NCBI RefSeq assembly: GCF_036227265.1
Contig: NZ_CP109446.1
Location: forward strand, 1,463,501 to 1,527,500
From: Streptomyces sp. NBC_01476
Lineage (GTDB): Bacteria; Actinomycetota; Actinomycetes; Streptomycetales; Streptomycetaceae
Length of the DNA: 64,000 bases
Direction: 5' to 3'
The notes under the pieces were generated by a model. The model made no database searches. It was not told the origin of the DNA and saw nothing but the letters and a program-made list of their open reading frames with translations. The position numbers and the translations under genes were made by a program. Below are positions 36,840 to 45,487 of this stretch, piece by piece (position 1 is the first letter of the stretch; each line of letters opens with the position of its first letter).

Positions 36840-36854
36840 AGACATCGGAGGTCT
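36840..36854. promoter_or_regulatory. FadR/GntR-type operator at the regulator promoter
   Basis: AGACATCGGAGGTCT is an imperfect 15-bp palindrome (arms AGAC/GTCT and TC/GA around a central G). Its core AGACATCGGA is repeated exactly upstream of the sugar operon near 45391, pointing to autoregulation by the GntR protein encoded at 36930. Confidence 0.6.
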
Positions 36855-36929
36855 GGCGGCGCCGAGGAACCGGACACGGTCCGGGTCCGGACCGGCCGCG
36901 GGATCTGATCAAGGGGAGGGCGGTCGCGC

Positions 36930-37601
36930 ATGGCGGTCACCGACGAGGCGATCGAGAAGATCAAGGAGATGATCGTCTCCGGCGCGCTCCGGCCCGGCGA
37001 CCGGCTGCCGAAGGAGAGCGAGCTGGCGGCCGGGCTGGGCCTGTCCCGGAACTCGCTGCGCGAGGCGGTGCGGGCGCTGTCGCTGATCCGCATCCTCGAT
37101 GTGCGCCAGGGCGACGGCACCTACGTCACCAGCCTCGATCCACAGCTGCTGCTGGAGGCGCTCAGCTTCGTGGTGGACTTCCACCGCGACGACACGGTGC
37201 TGGAGTTCCTGGCGGTACGCCGGATCCTGGAGCCGGCCGCGACCGCGATGGCCGCGCTGCGCATCCCGATGGAGGACCTGGAGGTGCTGGAGGGGAAGCT
37301 GGACGCCCTCGGCCCCGAACCGTCGGTGGAGGAGCTGGTCGCCTCCGACCTGGAGTTCCACCGCGGCATCGTGCAGGGCTCCGGCAACTCGGTGCTCTGC
37401 TCGCTGCTGGACGGCCTGTCCGGTCCGACCACCCGGGCCCGGGTGTGGCGCGGGCTGACCCAGGAGGACGCGGTCAGCCGCACCCTGCACGAGCACCGGG
37501 CGATCCTGGGCGCGCTGCGCGACCGCGACGCGGAGGCGGCCAAGTCCTGGGCGACCGTGCACGTGGCCAGCGTGGAGCAGTGGCTGCGCTCCACGCTGTA
37601 G
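36930..37601 (+). CDS. GntR-family (FadR-type) regulator of the adjacent sugar-acid operon
   Basis: The protein has 223 aa. The N-terminal winged HTH (about 5-70) contains LRPGDRLPKESELAAGLGLSR, and the C-terminal all-helical FCD domain (about 85-215) has DLEFHRGIV and HEHRAIL, the usual metal/ligand-binding histidines of FadR regulators. The ATG at 36930 is preceded by AAGGGGAGGG. It converges with the seven-gene L-fucose-type operon. Shared operator sequences at its own promoter and at the operon promoter imply it controls both, with a sugar or sugar acid as the probable inducer. Confidence 0.92.
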   Translation: MAVTDEAIEKIKEMIVSGALRPGDRLPKESELAAGLGLSRNSLREAVRALSLIRILDVRQGDGTYVTSLDPQLLLEALSFVVDFHRDDTVLEFLAVRRILEPAATAMAALRIPMEDLEVLEGKLDALGPEPSVEELVASDLEFHRGIVQGSGNSVLCSLLDGLSGPTTRARVWRGLTQEDAVSRTLHEHRAILGALRDRDAEAAKSWATVHVASVEQWLRSTL

Positions 37602-37641
37602 CCCGGCCGGCCCGGCCCTGACCCGCCGGGCCCCGCCGCGT

Positions 37642-38478
37642 CTAGGTCAGGCGGTAGACGCGGGCCGCGTTGCCGCCGAGGACGGCGTCCCGCCCGGCCG
37701 GGTCCAGCGCGGCCACCGCCTGCTCGGCGAGCGCGTACACATCGGCGTACCGCCCGGCGAGTGTGCACACCGGCCAGTCGGAGCCGAAGAGCACCCGGTC
37801 CTGGCCGAAGGCGGCCAGCACGTGCCGGGCGTACGGCAGTACGTCCTGCGGGCGCCAGCTCTCCCAGTCGGCCTCGGTGATCAGCCCGGAGAGCTTGCAG
37901 CTGACGTTGGGCAGCGCGGCCAGCGCCGACAGCTGTCCTGCCCACGGCTCCCACGCGCCGGACGCGACCGGCGGCTTCCCGCCGTGGTCGAGCACGAACT
38001 CCACCTCGGGCAGCGCCTGTACGGTCGCCACCGCCGCGGTCATCTCCCGCGGTGAGACCAGCAGGTCGTAGACCAGTCCGGCCCGGCCGACCGCGGCCAG
38101 CCCCGCACGCACGTCCGGGCGGCCCAGCCACCACGGGTCGGACTCGTCCTGGGCCTGGTGGCGGATGCCGACCAGTGGTCCGGCCGCCCGCAACTCGTCG
38201 AGTACGCCGGGCAGTGCGGGGTCGACGAGGTCCGCCCAGCCGACGACGCCGGCGATCCGGCCGCCGGACCCGGCGGCGATGCCGAGGAGTTCACGGGTCT
38301 CGTCCAGCGAGGAGCTGGACTGGACGACGACGGTCGCGTCGATGCCGTGCTCGGCGAGGAGCGGTTCGAGTTCGGCGAACTCGAAGGTGCGGTTGATCGG
38401 CTGCACCTCCTTGGCGCCGAGCCAGGACTGCTCCCGCCGGCCGATGTCCCACAAGTGGTGGTGGGCGTCGATGCGCAT
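37642..38478 (-). CDS. Amidohydrolase-family sugar lactonase (probable L-fuconolactonase)
   Basis: The protein has 278 aa and is a metal-dependent hydrolase of the amidohydrolase_2 group (COG3618-like). The N-terminal HHH (residues 6-8, DAHHHLW) provides metal ligands. FVLDHGGKPP and a C-terminal LFGSDWPVC carry the other conserved His and Asp. COG3618 members next to fuconate dehydratases hydrolyse L-fucono-lactone to L-fuconate, which fits this operon. The ATG at 38478 was chosen because GGGGGAG lies 5 nt upstream. A GTG 6 bp earlier overlaps the preceding stop codon. It is the last gene of the operon. Confidence 0.82.
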   Translation of the reverse strand: MRIDAHHHLWDIGRREQSWLGAKEVQPINRTFEFAELEPLLAEHGIDATVVVQSSSSLDETRELLGIAAGSGGRIAGVVGWADLVDPALPGVLDELRAAGPLVGIRHQAQDESDPWWLGRPDVRAGLAAVGRAGLVYDLLVSPREMTAAVATVQALPEVEFVLDHGGKPPVASGAWEPWAGQLSALAALPNVSCKLSGLITEADWESWRPQDVLPYARHVLAAFGQDRVLFGSDWPVCTLAGRYADVYALAEQAVAALDPAGRDAVLGGNAARVYRLT

Positions 38479-38480
38479 GG

Positions 38481-39494
38481 TCACTCCCCCGCGCTCAGGG
38501 CCGCGTGCGCGGCGGCGTTACGGGCCACGGCGGCGGCCAGCGGCAGTGGTACGTCCGGGTCCAGCAGGCCGCGTCCGACCAGCGCGTGCCACAGGTCGTC
38601 GGGGATGTCGTAGCCGAACATGGCCGCGTTGTCCCGCATCTCGGCCGCGCCAGCGGCGCCGACCAGGGCGGCGACGACCGTGGGGTGGGCGAACGGGAAT
38701 CGCAGCGCGGCGGCCCGCAGCGGCACCCCGAACTCGGCGCAGACCTCAGCCATGTCCAGCGCCCGGCGCAGCAACTCCTCTGGCGCGGCCTGGTAGTTGT
38801 AGGGGGCGCCGGGCTTGGGGTCGGCGAGCAGCCCGGAGTTGTAGACGCCGCCGACCACCACCTGGGTGCCGCGCCGCTCGCACACGGGCAGCAGGTCGTC
38901 GAGCGCGGTGCGTTCCAGCAGCGTCCAGCGGCCGGCGCAGAGCACCACGTCCACGTCGAGGTCGGCGACGAGTTTCGCCATCACCCCGGAGTAGTTCATG
39001 CCGAAGCCGATGGCCTTGACGACGCCCTGGTCACGCAGTTCGGCCAGGGCGGGGAAACCGGTGGCGTACACCTCGTCGAGGTGGTCCTCGACGTCGTGCA
39101 GGTAGACGATGTCGACGGCATCCACGCCGAGCCGGGTCAGCGACCCTTCCAGCGTGGCGCGGATGCCGTCGGCGGTGAAGTCCCACACCCGGGCCCTGGC
39201 CGGGGCGTCGGTGAAGCCCTGCCCGTCCGGCACCTCGCCGGGCAGGAGGTCGCGCAGCCGCCGGCCGACCTTGGTGGACAGCACGTAGGACGCGCGGTCC
39301 CGGCCGGCCAGTGCGCGGCCGAGCCGTTCCTCGGCGCGGCCGAGGCCGTAGTGCGGCGCGACGTCGAGGTAGGTGGCACCCGCGTCGAACGCGGCCGCCA
39401 CGGTGGCCTCGGCCTCCTCGTCGGTGATGGCGCGGTACAAGTTGGCCAGCGGAGCGCAGCCGAGGCCGAGCCTGGGCAGTGCCGGTACGGGCAT
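38481..39494 (-). CDS. Aldo-keto reductase (probable L-fucose / aldose 1-dehydrogenase)
   Basis: The protein has 337 aa with the AKR TIM-barrel fold. The conserved catalytic residues are D44 and Y49 (YLDVAPHYGLG) and K75 (VLSTKVGRRL). The sequence type (LGLGCAPLANLYRAI, then GRAEERLGRAL) is that of D-threo-aldose/L-fucose 1-dehydrogenases, which oxidise the sugar to its lactone with NAD(P)+. In this operon it would carry out step one of oxidative L-fucose breakdown. The ATG at 39494 has AAGGAG upstream. It ends 2 nt before the chosen lactonase start. Confidence 0.83.
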   Translation of the reverse strand: MPVPALPRLGLGCAPLANLYRAITDEEAEATVAAAFDAGATYLDVAPHYGLGRAEERLGRALAGRDRASYVLSTKVGRRLRDLLPGEVPDGQGFTDAPARARVWDFTADGIRATLEGSLTRLGVDAVDIVYLHDVEDHLDEVYATGFPALAELRDQGVVKAIGFGMNYSGVMAKLVADLDVDVVLCAGRWTLLERTALDDLLPVCERRGTQVVVGGVYNSGLLADPKPGAPYNYQAAPEELLRRALDMAEVCAEFGVPLRAAALRFPFAHPTVVAALVGAAGAAEMRDNAAMFGYDIPDDLWHALVGRGLLDPDVPLPLAAAVARNAAAHAALSAGE

Positions 39495-39564
39495 GGGAGG
39501 TGGTTCTCCTTGGAGTGCTGCGGTGTTCTGCTCTCGGTGTGCTGCCGGGTGCCGCGGTGCCGGG

Positions 39565-40602
39565 TCAGTCCTGTTTCTCGCCGCTGGCGAAGCGGGAGAT
39601 GATCAGGGCGACGATGATGATGGCACCGTAGAGGAACTTGTCCCACAGCGGCGGCACTCCGCCCAGCGTCGTGACGTTCACCACGAGCTGGAGCGCGACC
39701 ACACCGGTCAGGGCGCCGAACAGGGTGCCCCGGCCGCCGTTGAGGCTGACCCCGCCGATCACGGTCGCGGCGAAGACCTGGAAGATCCAGCCGTTGCCCT
39801 GGGTCGAGGAGATCGCGCCGTAGTGGCCGACGTAGAGCACACCGGCGAAGGCGGCCAGTACCGAGGCGATGCCGAGCACCGCCCAGGTGATCAGGTCCAC
39901 CCGGATGCCGGCCGCGCGGGCCGCCTCCTTGTTGCCGCCGATCGCGTAGAGCGCCCGCCCGTGCCGCAGGTAGCCAAGCGCCAGGCCGCCGATCACGAAG
40001 AGCACCAGGCAGATCCAGACCGCCGCCGGGGCACCGATCCAGGACGCGCCGCCGAGGTAGGAGAAGGACTTGGGCACCTCGACGATGGACTTGCCCTGGG
40101 ATATGCCGTCCTGAAGGCCGCGGAGCATGGTGAGCATGCCGAGGGTGGCGATGAACCCGTTGACTCTGAGTTTCAGGATCAGGAATCCGTTGAAGCCGCC
40201 GATCAGCAGGCCGGCGAGCAGGCAGACCGGGATCGACGACCAGCCGGGCAGCAGTCCGATGCCGTGGTAGGTCGCAGAACCGCTGCTCGGCATCACCAGC
40301 CACATGGCGATCACCGGGGCCACACCGATGGTGGACTCCAGCGACAGGTCCATCCGGCCGGAGATCAGGATCATCGCCTCGCCGAGCACCAGCAGGCTCA
40401 GTTCGCTGCACTGCTGGAGTACGCCGATGAGGTTGTTCGACGTCAGGAAGGTGGGCGACACGATGAAGCCGATGACGCCCAGCAGCAGGATCACCGGGAG
40501 CAGCGACAGGTCACGGTAGCGGGTGAGTTGGAGCCGCGGCCCGGCCCGCAGCGTCTTGTCGGGTACCGCCGGCTCGGCGGTCAGCTGGCTGGTGTCGCTC
40601 AT
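39565..40602 (-). CDS. Sugar ABC transporter permease (CUT2/RbsC type)
   Basis: The protein has 345 aa with about ten hydrophobic segments and conserved BPD_transp_2 motifs, such as LRVNGFIATLGMLTMLRG and YAIGGNKEAARAAGIRVD. In CUT2 importers two copies of one permease form the channel. The ATG at 40602 overlaps the ATPase stop codon by 4 bp (ATGA), a sign of translational coupling. It acts with the neighbouring ATPase and binding protein. The permease gene is 70 nt upstream of the aldo-keto reductase gene. Confidence 0.93.
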   Translation of the reverse strand: MSDTSQLTAEPAVPDKTLRAGPRLQLTRYRDLSLLPVILLLGVIGFIVSPTFLTSNNLIGVLQQCSELSLLVLGEAMILISGRMDLSLESTIGVAPVIAMWLVMPSSGSATYHGIGLLPGWSSIPVCLLAGLLIGGFNGFLILKLRVNGFIATLGMLTMLRGLQDGISQGKSIVEVPKSFSYLGGASWIGAPAAVWICLVLFVIGGLALGYLRHGRALYAIGGNKEAARAAGIRVDLITWAVLGIASVLAAFAGVLYVGHYGAISSTQGNGWIFQVFAATVIGGVSLNGGRGTLFGALTGVVALQLVVNVTTLGGVPPLWDKFLYGAIIIVALIISRFASGEKQD

Positions 40603-42152
40603 TCCTCGGCTCCCTCTTCGCCGCCCGAAGGCAGCCCTTCCATCGCCGAGACCAGGTCCCGGTCGCTCCATCCGCTGCCGAACTCGGCGATCACCCGCCC
40701 GTGGAAGAGCGCGATCACCCGGTCGCAGACCCGCAGGTCGTCCAGTTCGTCGGAGACGATGACGGCCGCGTTTCCGCGGTCGGCCACCCCTCTGACCACG
40801 CCGAGCAGCGCGTCCTTGGACTTCACGTCCACACCGGCGGTGGGCCGGATGGCCACCAGCACCCGCGGTTCGCGGGCCAGCGCGCGGGCGATGACGACCT
40901 TCTGCTGGTTGCCGCCGGACAGGTCGGAGACCGGCTGCGCGGGCCCCGAGGTCTTGATGTCCAGCGAACTGATCATGCGTTGTGCGAACGCCCGGGTCCT
41001 GGACGGCAGTACGGTGCCGTACGGGCCGAGCTGGTCGGTCACGGTGAGGGTGGCGTTCTCCGCGACGCTGCGGCCGAGCACCAGTCCCTGCCGGTGCCGG
41101 TCCTCCGGGACATATCCGATGCCGGCGCCGAGCGCGTGCGGGACGCTGCCCGGCTTCACCGTCCGGCCCTCGACCACGGTCCGGCCGCCGGTGGCCTTGC
41201 GCAGGCCGACCAGGGTCTCGCCGAGCGCGGTGTTGCCGCTGGCGGTGGCCCCGGCCAGGCCCAGCACCTCGCCGCCGCGGACGGCGAAGTCGATGGTCTC
41301 GAAGGCGCCGTCCAGGGCCAGTGCTTCGGCGCGCAGGACGGCGTCGGTCTCCTGGCGTACCGCCGTCTTGGCGTGCCAGGCCGCCTCGCCCTGCGTCGCC
41401 TCGCCGGTCATCGCCTCCACGAGTTCCGCCTTGCCCAGCTCCGCGACCGGCGCGGTGAGGACATGGCGGGCGTCGCGGTAGACCGTGACGGTGCTGCACA
41501 GGTCGTAGACCTCCTGCAGGTGGTGCGAGATGAAGAGGAACGCCACTCCCTGGGCCTGGAGTTCACGCAGCTTGCTGAAGAGCCGGTCGATGCCGGCCGC
41601 GTCGAGCTGCGCGGTGGGCTCGTCGAGGATGATGAACCGGGCGCCGAAGGACAGGGCGCGCGCGATCTCCACGAACTGCCCCTGCTCGACGGTGAGATCG
41701 CCGGCCCTCGCAGTGGGTTCGACCTCGACCCCGTACTCGGCGAGCAGGTCGCCCGCCCGCTTGCGCAGCGCGGACCAGCGGATCCGGCCGCGCGTACCCC
41801 GGCCGGAAGTCCGGTCGGCGGAGAACCTGTTGAGGAAGAGGTTCTCCGCCACCGTCAGGTCGGGGACCACCATCGACTTCTGGTAGACGCACGCCACCTT
41901 GGACTGCCAGGCCGCGGTGTCGCCGGCCGCCGGCGCGGGCTCCCCCTGGAAGGAGACCCGCCCGGCGTCCGGCGTCTGCAGCCCGGTCAGTACCGACACC
42001 AGGGTGGACTTCCCCGCGCCGTTGCGGCCGACGAGCGCGTGCGAGTCGCCGGCCGCGACGGTGATGCCCACCCGGTCCAGGGCCACGGTGGCCCCGAACC
42101 GTTTGACGATGCCCTCCGCCTGGACCGCGGGGGGCGGTACGGCCTCGCTCAT
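40599..42152 (-). CDS. Sugar ABC transporter ATP-binding protein (CUT2/RbsA type, two ABC domains)
   Basis: The protein has 517 aa with two tandem nucleotide-binding domains. Domain 1 has an intact Walker A (GRNGAGKST, 42-50). Domain 2 has a degenerate Walker A (GATASGNTALGE, no Lys) but a clear LSGGNQQKV signature. This asymmetry is normal for RbsA/XylG/MglA proteins. It powers uptake of a monosaccharide with the adjacent permease and binding protein. It begins 3 nt after the binding-protein stop codon and overlaps the permease start by 4 bp. Confidence 0.95.
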   Translation of the reverse strand: MSEAVPPPAVQAEGIVKRFGATVALDRVGITVAAGDSHALVGRNGAGKSTLVSVLTGLQTPDAGRVSFQGEPAPAAGDTAAWQSKVACVYQKSMVVPDLTVAENLFLNRFSADRTSGRGTRGRIRWSALRKRAGDLLAEYGVEVEPTARAGDLTVEQGQFVEIARALSFGARFIILDEPTAQLDAAGIDRLFSKLRELQAQGVAFLFISHHLQEVYDLCSTVTVYRDARHVLTAPVAELGKAELVEAMTGEATQGEAAWHAKTAVRQETDAVLRAEALALDGAFETIDFAVRGGEVLGLAGATASGNTALGETLVGLRKATGGRTVVEGRTVKPGSVPHALGAGIGYVPEDRHRQGLVLGRSVAENATLTVTDQLGPYGTVLPSRTRAFAQRMISSLDIKTSGPAQPVSDLSGGNQQKVVIARALAREPRVLVAIRPTAGVDVKSKDALLGVVRGVADRGNAAVIVSDELDDLRVCDRVIALFHGRVIAEFGSGWSDRDLVSAMEGLPSGGEEGAEE

Positions 42153-42155
42153 GGG

Positions 42156-43193
42156 TCAGCTCTTCCCGAGCTGGTTGGCCCACAGGCTGGGGTCGTCCAC
42201 ATTGGCCTTGGTCACCAGCGGGGCGGGCAACTGGTCCTCCAGACCGTTGGGGATCGCGATGATGTTGGAGCCGTGGTCGGTGGGGCCGGGCTTGAAGGTC
42301 TTCCCGGCCATCGCCTCCTTGGCGTAGTACAGCGCGTACTTGGCGTAGGTGTCGGCCGGCTGGGAGACGGTCGCGTCGATCTGACCGTTCTTGATCGCCT
42401 TGAACTCCTCGGGGATGCCATCGTTGGAGATGATCGTGATGTGGCCCGCGGTGCCGGCCGGCTTCAGCAGGCCCTTCTGCTGGAGCAGGGCGAGGGTCGG
42501 CTGCAGGAAGACACCGCCGGCCTGCATGTAGATGCCGCCGAGGTCGGGGTCGGCGGCGAGCGTGGTCTGCAGCTTCGCCGAGGCGGTGGCGCCGTCCCAG
42601 TTGGTGACGAGCGGGATCACCTTGATGCCGGGGAACTTGCTCTTCATGCAGGCGGCGAAGGCCTCGGAGCGGTCCCGGCCGTTGATGGAGGACAGGTCGC
42701 CCTCGAACTCGGCGATCTTGCCCTTGCCCTTGAGCTGCGCGCCGAGGAACTCGCACGCCTTCTGGCCGTACGCCTTGTTGTCGGCGCGGACCACCATGTA
42801 CACCTGCCCCTTGTCCGGGCGGGTGTCGACGCTGATCACCGGGATCTTCTTCTTCGCCATCTGGTCGAGGGTGGAGGCGATGGCGCCGGTGTCCTGGGGG
42901 GCCATCACGATCGCCTTGGCGCCCTCGTTGGCGAAGCTCTGCACATTGGCGACGAGCTTGCCGATGTCGTTCTGCGAGTTGGTGCGGGGCAGCGCGGAGA
43001 CGGCGCCCGCGCTGACGTCCTTTTCTATGTAGCTGTTGTAGGAGTTCCAGAAGTCACTGTCCGAGCGGGGCAGGTCGATGCCGACCTTGCCGGAGTCTCC
43101 GGCCTTGCTGTCGCTTCCTCTGTTGCAGCCCGCGAGCGCGGTGACCGCGAGCAGAGCGGCACATGCGGCCACGGTCGTCGTGCGCAGTCTCAT
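42156..43193 (-). CDS. Sugar ABC transporter substrate-binding lipoprotein (CUT2/RbsB type)
   Basis: The protein has 345 aa. The lipoprotein signal MRLRTTTVAACAALLAVTAL is followed by lipobox LAGC with Cys23. The mature part is a type I periplasmic-binding domain (KVGIDLPRSDSDFWNSY, IVMAPQDTGAIASTLDQM, SVDTRPD), the fold of RbsB-like monosaccharide receptors. Genomic context suggests L-fucose or a related deoxy/aldo-sugar as ligand. It is 72 nt downstream of the SDR gene and 3 nt upstream of the ATPase gene. Confidence 0.92.
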   Translation of the reverse strand: MRLRTTTVAACAALLAVTALAGCNRGSDSKAGDSGKVGIDLPRSDSDFWNSYNSYIEKDVSAGAVSALPRTNSQNDIGKLVANVQSFANEGAKAIVMAPQDTGAIASTLDQMAKKKIPVISVDTRPDKGQVYMVVRADNKAYGQKACEFLGAQLKGKGKIAEFEGDLSSINGRDRSEAFAACMKSKFPGIKVIPLVTNWDGATASAKLQTTLAADPDLGGIYMQAGGVFLQPTLALLQQKGLLKPAGTAGHITIISNDGIPEEFKAIKNGQIDATVSQPADTYAKYALYYAKEAMAGKTFKPGPTDHGSNIIAIPNGLEDQLPAPLVTKANVDDPSLWANQLGKS

Positions 43194-43265
43194 CGTCGAG
43201 TCCTGCCCTTCCAGGTGGTGAGTATCGGCTCGAATCCGGGGGGTGGTGCTGTGCCGCGTGGCGGG

Positions 43266-44060
43266 TCAGCCGGCGGCGGGGCGCAGGCGCAGTCCCTGCA
43301 TGCCGCCGTCGACGGCGAGCGCGGTTCCGGTCACGCTCGCCGCGGCGGGACTGGCGAGGTAGGCGATGGCGGCTGCCACCTCGTCCGCGGTCACCAGCCG
43401 GCCCAGGGGCTGGCGGGCGTTGAGGGCCGCTCGCTCGGCGGCCGGGTCCTCGGCCTGGTCGAGGAGGCGGCCGATCCAGGGGGTGTCGGCGGTGCCGGGG
43501 TTGACGCAGTTGACGCGGACACCCTCGCGTACGTGGTCGGCGGCCATCGCCAGGGTGAGCGCGAGCACCGCGCCTTTGCTGGCGCTGTAGAGCGCGCGCT
43601 GCGGCAGCCCTGCGGTGGCGGCGATGGAGCAGGTGTGGGTGATGGAGGCGCTGCCGGGCCGTTCGGCTGCGGCCTTGCGCAGGTGTGGCAGGGCGGCGCG
43701 GGCGGCCCTGACCATGCCGAGCACGTTGATGTCCAGCACGCGCTGCCACTCGTCGTCGGCGTTGTCCTCGACGGTGCCGATCGCGCCGATGCCGGCGTTG
43801 CTCACCAGGATGTGCAGCCCGCCGAGCCGGCCCACCGCCTCCTCGACAGCGGAGCGTACGGCCTCGTCGGAGGTGACGTCGGCGCGGACCGGGACGGTGC
43901 CCTCGGGGGCGCCGGACGGGTCGCGGTCGAGTACCGCGACGCGGGCGCCGCGGGCGGTGAGCAGCGCCGCGGTGGCCGCGCCGATCCCGGAGGCGCCGCC
44001 GGTGACCAGGGCGGCGAGGCCGGCGAAGTCGTGGGGGTGCTGAACAGCGGTGGTCGTCAT
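43266..44060 (-). CDS. Short-chain dehydrogenase (probable 2-keto-3-deoxy-L-fuconate dehydrogenase)
   Basis: The protein has 264 aa and is a classical SDR: cofactor motif TGGASGIG (20-27), NAG (88-90) and catalytic S145, Y158 and K162 (YSASK). The C-terminal DGGMQGLR is typical of dehydrogenases in sugar-acid pathways. Beside L-fuconate dehydratase its likely job is NAD+-dependent oxidation of 2-keto-3-deoxy-L-fuconate to the diketo acid. That substrate is inferred from context. The ATG at 44060 overlaps the dehydratase stop codon by 4 bp, indicating coupled translation. Confidence 0.85.
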   Translation of the reverse strand: MTTTAVQHPHDFAGLAALVTGGASGIGAATAALLTARGARVAVLDRDPSGAPEGTVPVRADVTSDEAVRSAVEEAVGRLGGLHILVSNAGIGAIGTVEDNADDEWQRVLDINVLGMVRAARAALPHLRKAAAERPGSASITHTCSIAATAGLPQRALYSASKGAVLALTLAMAADHVREGVRVNCVNPGTADTPWIGRLLDQAEDPAAERAALNARQPLGRLVTADEVAAAIAYLASPAAASVTGTALAVDGGMQGLRLRPAAG

Positions 44061-45373
44061 CGGGTGAGCTCCTGTCGGGCCGTCCAGACCGGCCCGTCGG
44101 GGTAGCGGTAGTCGGTCAGTGTCCTGGGGGTCATCCGGGCGGAGAAGCCCGGGGCCGCGGGTGTCTGGTAGCGGCCGTTCGCCATGACCACCGGGTCGGT
44201 GAAGTGCTCGTGCAGATGGGGAACGTACTCGATCACCCGGTTCTCCCAACTGCCGGACACCGCCACGTAGTCGAACATCGACAGGTGCTGGACCAGCTCG
44301 CACAGGCCGACTCCGCCGGCGTGCGGGCAGACCGGCACGCCGAACTTGGCGGCGAGCAGCAGGATGGCGATGTTCTCGTTGACGCCGGCCACCCGGGCCG
44401 CGTCGATCTGGACGAAGTCCACCGCGCCGGCCTGCAGCAGCTGCTTGAACACCACGCGGTTGGCGACGTGTTCGCCGGTGGCGACCGGGACGGGCTGCCC
44501 GGCCCGCACGGCGGCGTGCGCGAGCACGTCGTCGGGGCTGGTGGGCTCCTCGATCCAGTAGGGGTCGAAGGGCGCCAGGGCGCTCATCCAGTCGATCGCC
44601 GCCGCGACGTCCCAGCGCTGGTTGGCGTCCACCGCGATCCGGATGTCGGGGCCGACCGCCTCACGGGCCAGCCGCATCCGGCGCAGGTCGTCGTCGAGGT
44701 CGCCGCCGACCTTCAGCTTGATCTGGCCGAAGCCGGCCGCGACGGCCTCCTTGGCGAGCCGGGTCAGCTTCTCGTCGCTGTAGCCGAGCCAGCCGGGCTC
44801 GGTGGTGTAGGCGGGGTAGCCGTCGCGGCGCAGCAGGGCGGCGCGTTCGGCCCGGCCGGGCTCGGCGCGGCGCAGGATCTCCAGCGCCTCGTCGGGGGTG
44901 AGGGCGTCGCTGAGGTAGCGGAAGTCGACCATGGCGACGATCTGCTCCGGGGTCATGCCGGAGAGCAGCTCCCAGACCGGGAGGCCGGCCTGACGGGCGG
45001 CCAGGTCCCAGGCAGCGTTGATCACCGCACCGGCCGCCATGTGCATCACGCCCTTCTCGGGGCCGAGCCAGCGCAGTTGCGAGTCATGGGTGAGCAGCCG
45101 GTAGAAGTCACCAAGATCGCCGGTGACACTGTCCACCGAGCGGCCGACCACATAAGGTCGCAGGGTGCCGATCGCGGCCGCGACGACGTCGTTGCCGCGG
45201 CCGATGGTGAAGCAGAAGCCGTAGCCCGCCAGGCCGCCGGGCGCGTCGGTACGGAGTACGACGTAGGCGGCGGAGTAGTCGGGGTCGGGGTTCATGGCGT
45301 CCGAGCCGTCGAGCTGTTCCGAGGTCGGAAAGCGGATGTCGTAGACGTCGACCTCGGTAATGGTCGGACTCAT
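44057..45373 (-). CDS. L-fuconate dehydratase (enolase superfamily)
   Basis: The protein has 438 aa. It dehydrates L-fuconate to 2-keto-3-deoxy-L-fuconate using Mg2+. The catalytic layout matches characterised L-fuconate dehydratases almost residue for residue: KxK K219/K221 (IKLKVGG), metal ligands D249 (VDANQRWD), E275 ([10 protein letters not shown]) and E301 (TGEH), and general acid H351 ([11 protein letters not shown]). The length of about 440 aa and the N-terminal [10 protein letters not shown] segment also fit. The ATG at 45373 has GGGAG upstream. It is the first gene of the seven-gene operon, and a 30-bp inverted repeat lies 18 bp before its start. Confidence 0.94.
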   Translation of the reverse strand: MSPTITEVDVYDIRFPTSEQLDGSDAMNPDPDYSAAYVVLRTDAPGGLAGYGFCFTIGRGNDVVAAAIGTLRPYVVGRSVDSVTGDLGDFYRLLTHDSQLRWLGPEKGVMHMAAGAVINAAWDLAARQAGLPVWELLSGMTPEQIVAMVDFRYLSDALTPDEALEILRRAEPGRAERAALLRRDGYPAYTTEPGWLGYSDEKLTRLAKEAVAAGFGQIKLKVGGDLDDDLRRMRLAREAVGPDIRIAVDANQRWDVAAAIDWMSALAPFDPYWIEEPTSPDDVLAHAAVRAGQPVPVATGEHVANRVVFKQLLQAGAVDFVQIDAARVAGVNENIAILLLAAKFGVPVCPHAGGVGLCELVQHLSMFDYVAVSGSWENRVIEYVPHLHEHFTDPVVMANGRYQTPAAPGFSARMTPRTLTDYRYPDGPVWTARQELTR

Positions 45374-45391
45374 GCACACTCCCGTCGCAAG

Positions 45392-45421
45392 ACATCGGAT
45401 CTTTTTTCGATGATCCGATGT
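45392..45421. promoter_or_regulatory. Double operator at the sugar-operon promoter
   Basis: ACATCGGATC (45392-45401) and GATCCGATGT (45412-45421) form a perfect 10-bp inverted repeat. Each arm matches the GntR-gene operator core ACATCGGA. On the minus strand a candidate -10 TATACA (45419-45424) and a weak -35 TGGACG (45443-45448) with 18-bp spacing place the repeat over the -10 and transcription start. Confidence 0.65.
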
Positions 45422-45474
45422 ATAGCGGCGGAGGTAGTCATACGTCCAGGGGGGTACCAAACTTTGTGGATAAC

Positions 45475-45487
45475 AGATCGGATGTCT
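45475..45487. promoter_or_regulatory. Third operator-like copy over the start of the GH18-like gene
   Basis: Read on the minus strand this is AGACATCCGATCT, differing from the site at 45390 (AGACATCGGATCT) only at the central base. It spans the ATG at 45482, so a bound regulator could block the divergent gene. Confidence 0.45.

Larger units (their letters stand above)
36497..36929. other. Gene-free interval between glpD and the GntR gene
   Basis: A 433-bp gap with no convincing coding frame. It holds the glpD terminator, two copies of a 14-nt ACCGTCCGTCCGGC direct repeat near 36600 and 36630, a promoter at 36803-36832 and an operator-like palindrome at 36840-36854. Confidence 0.6.

Noticed and set aside
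40701..44105. A 1134-codon plus-strand frame across the sugar ABC operon
   Set aside because: It runs antisense through four genes with clear ABC, binding-protein and SDR motifs. The amino-acid composition is typical of GC shadow frames.
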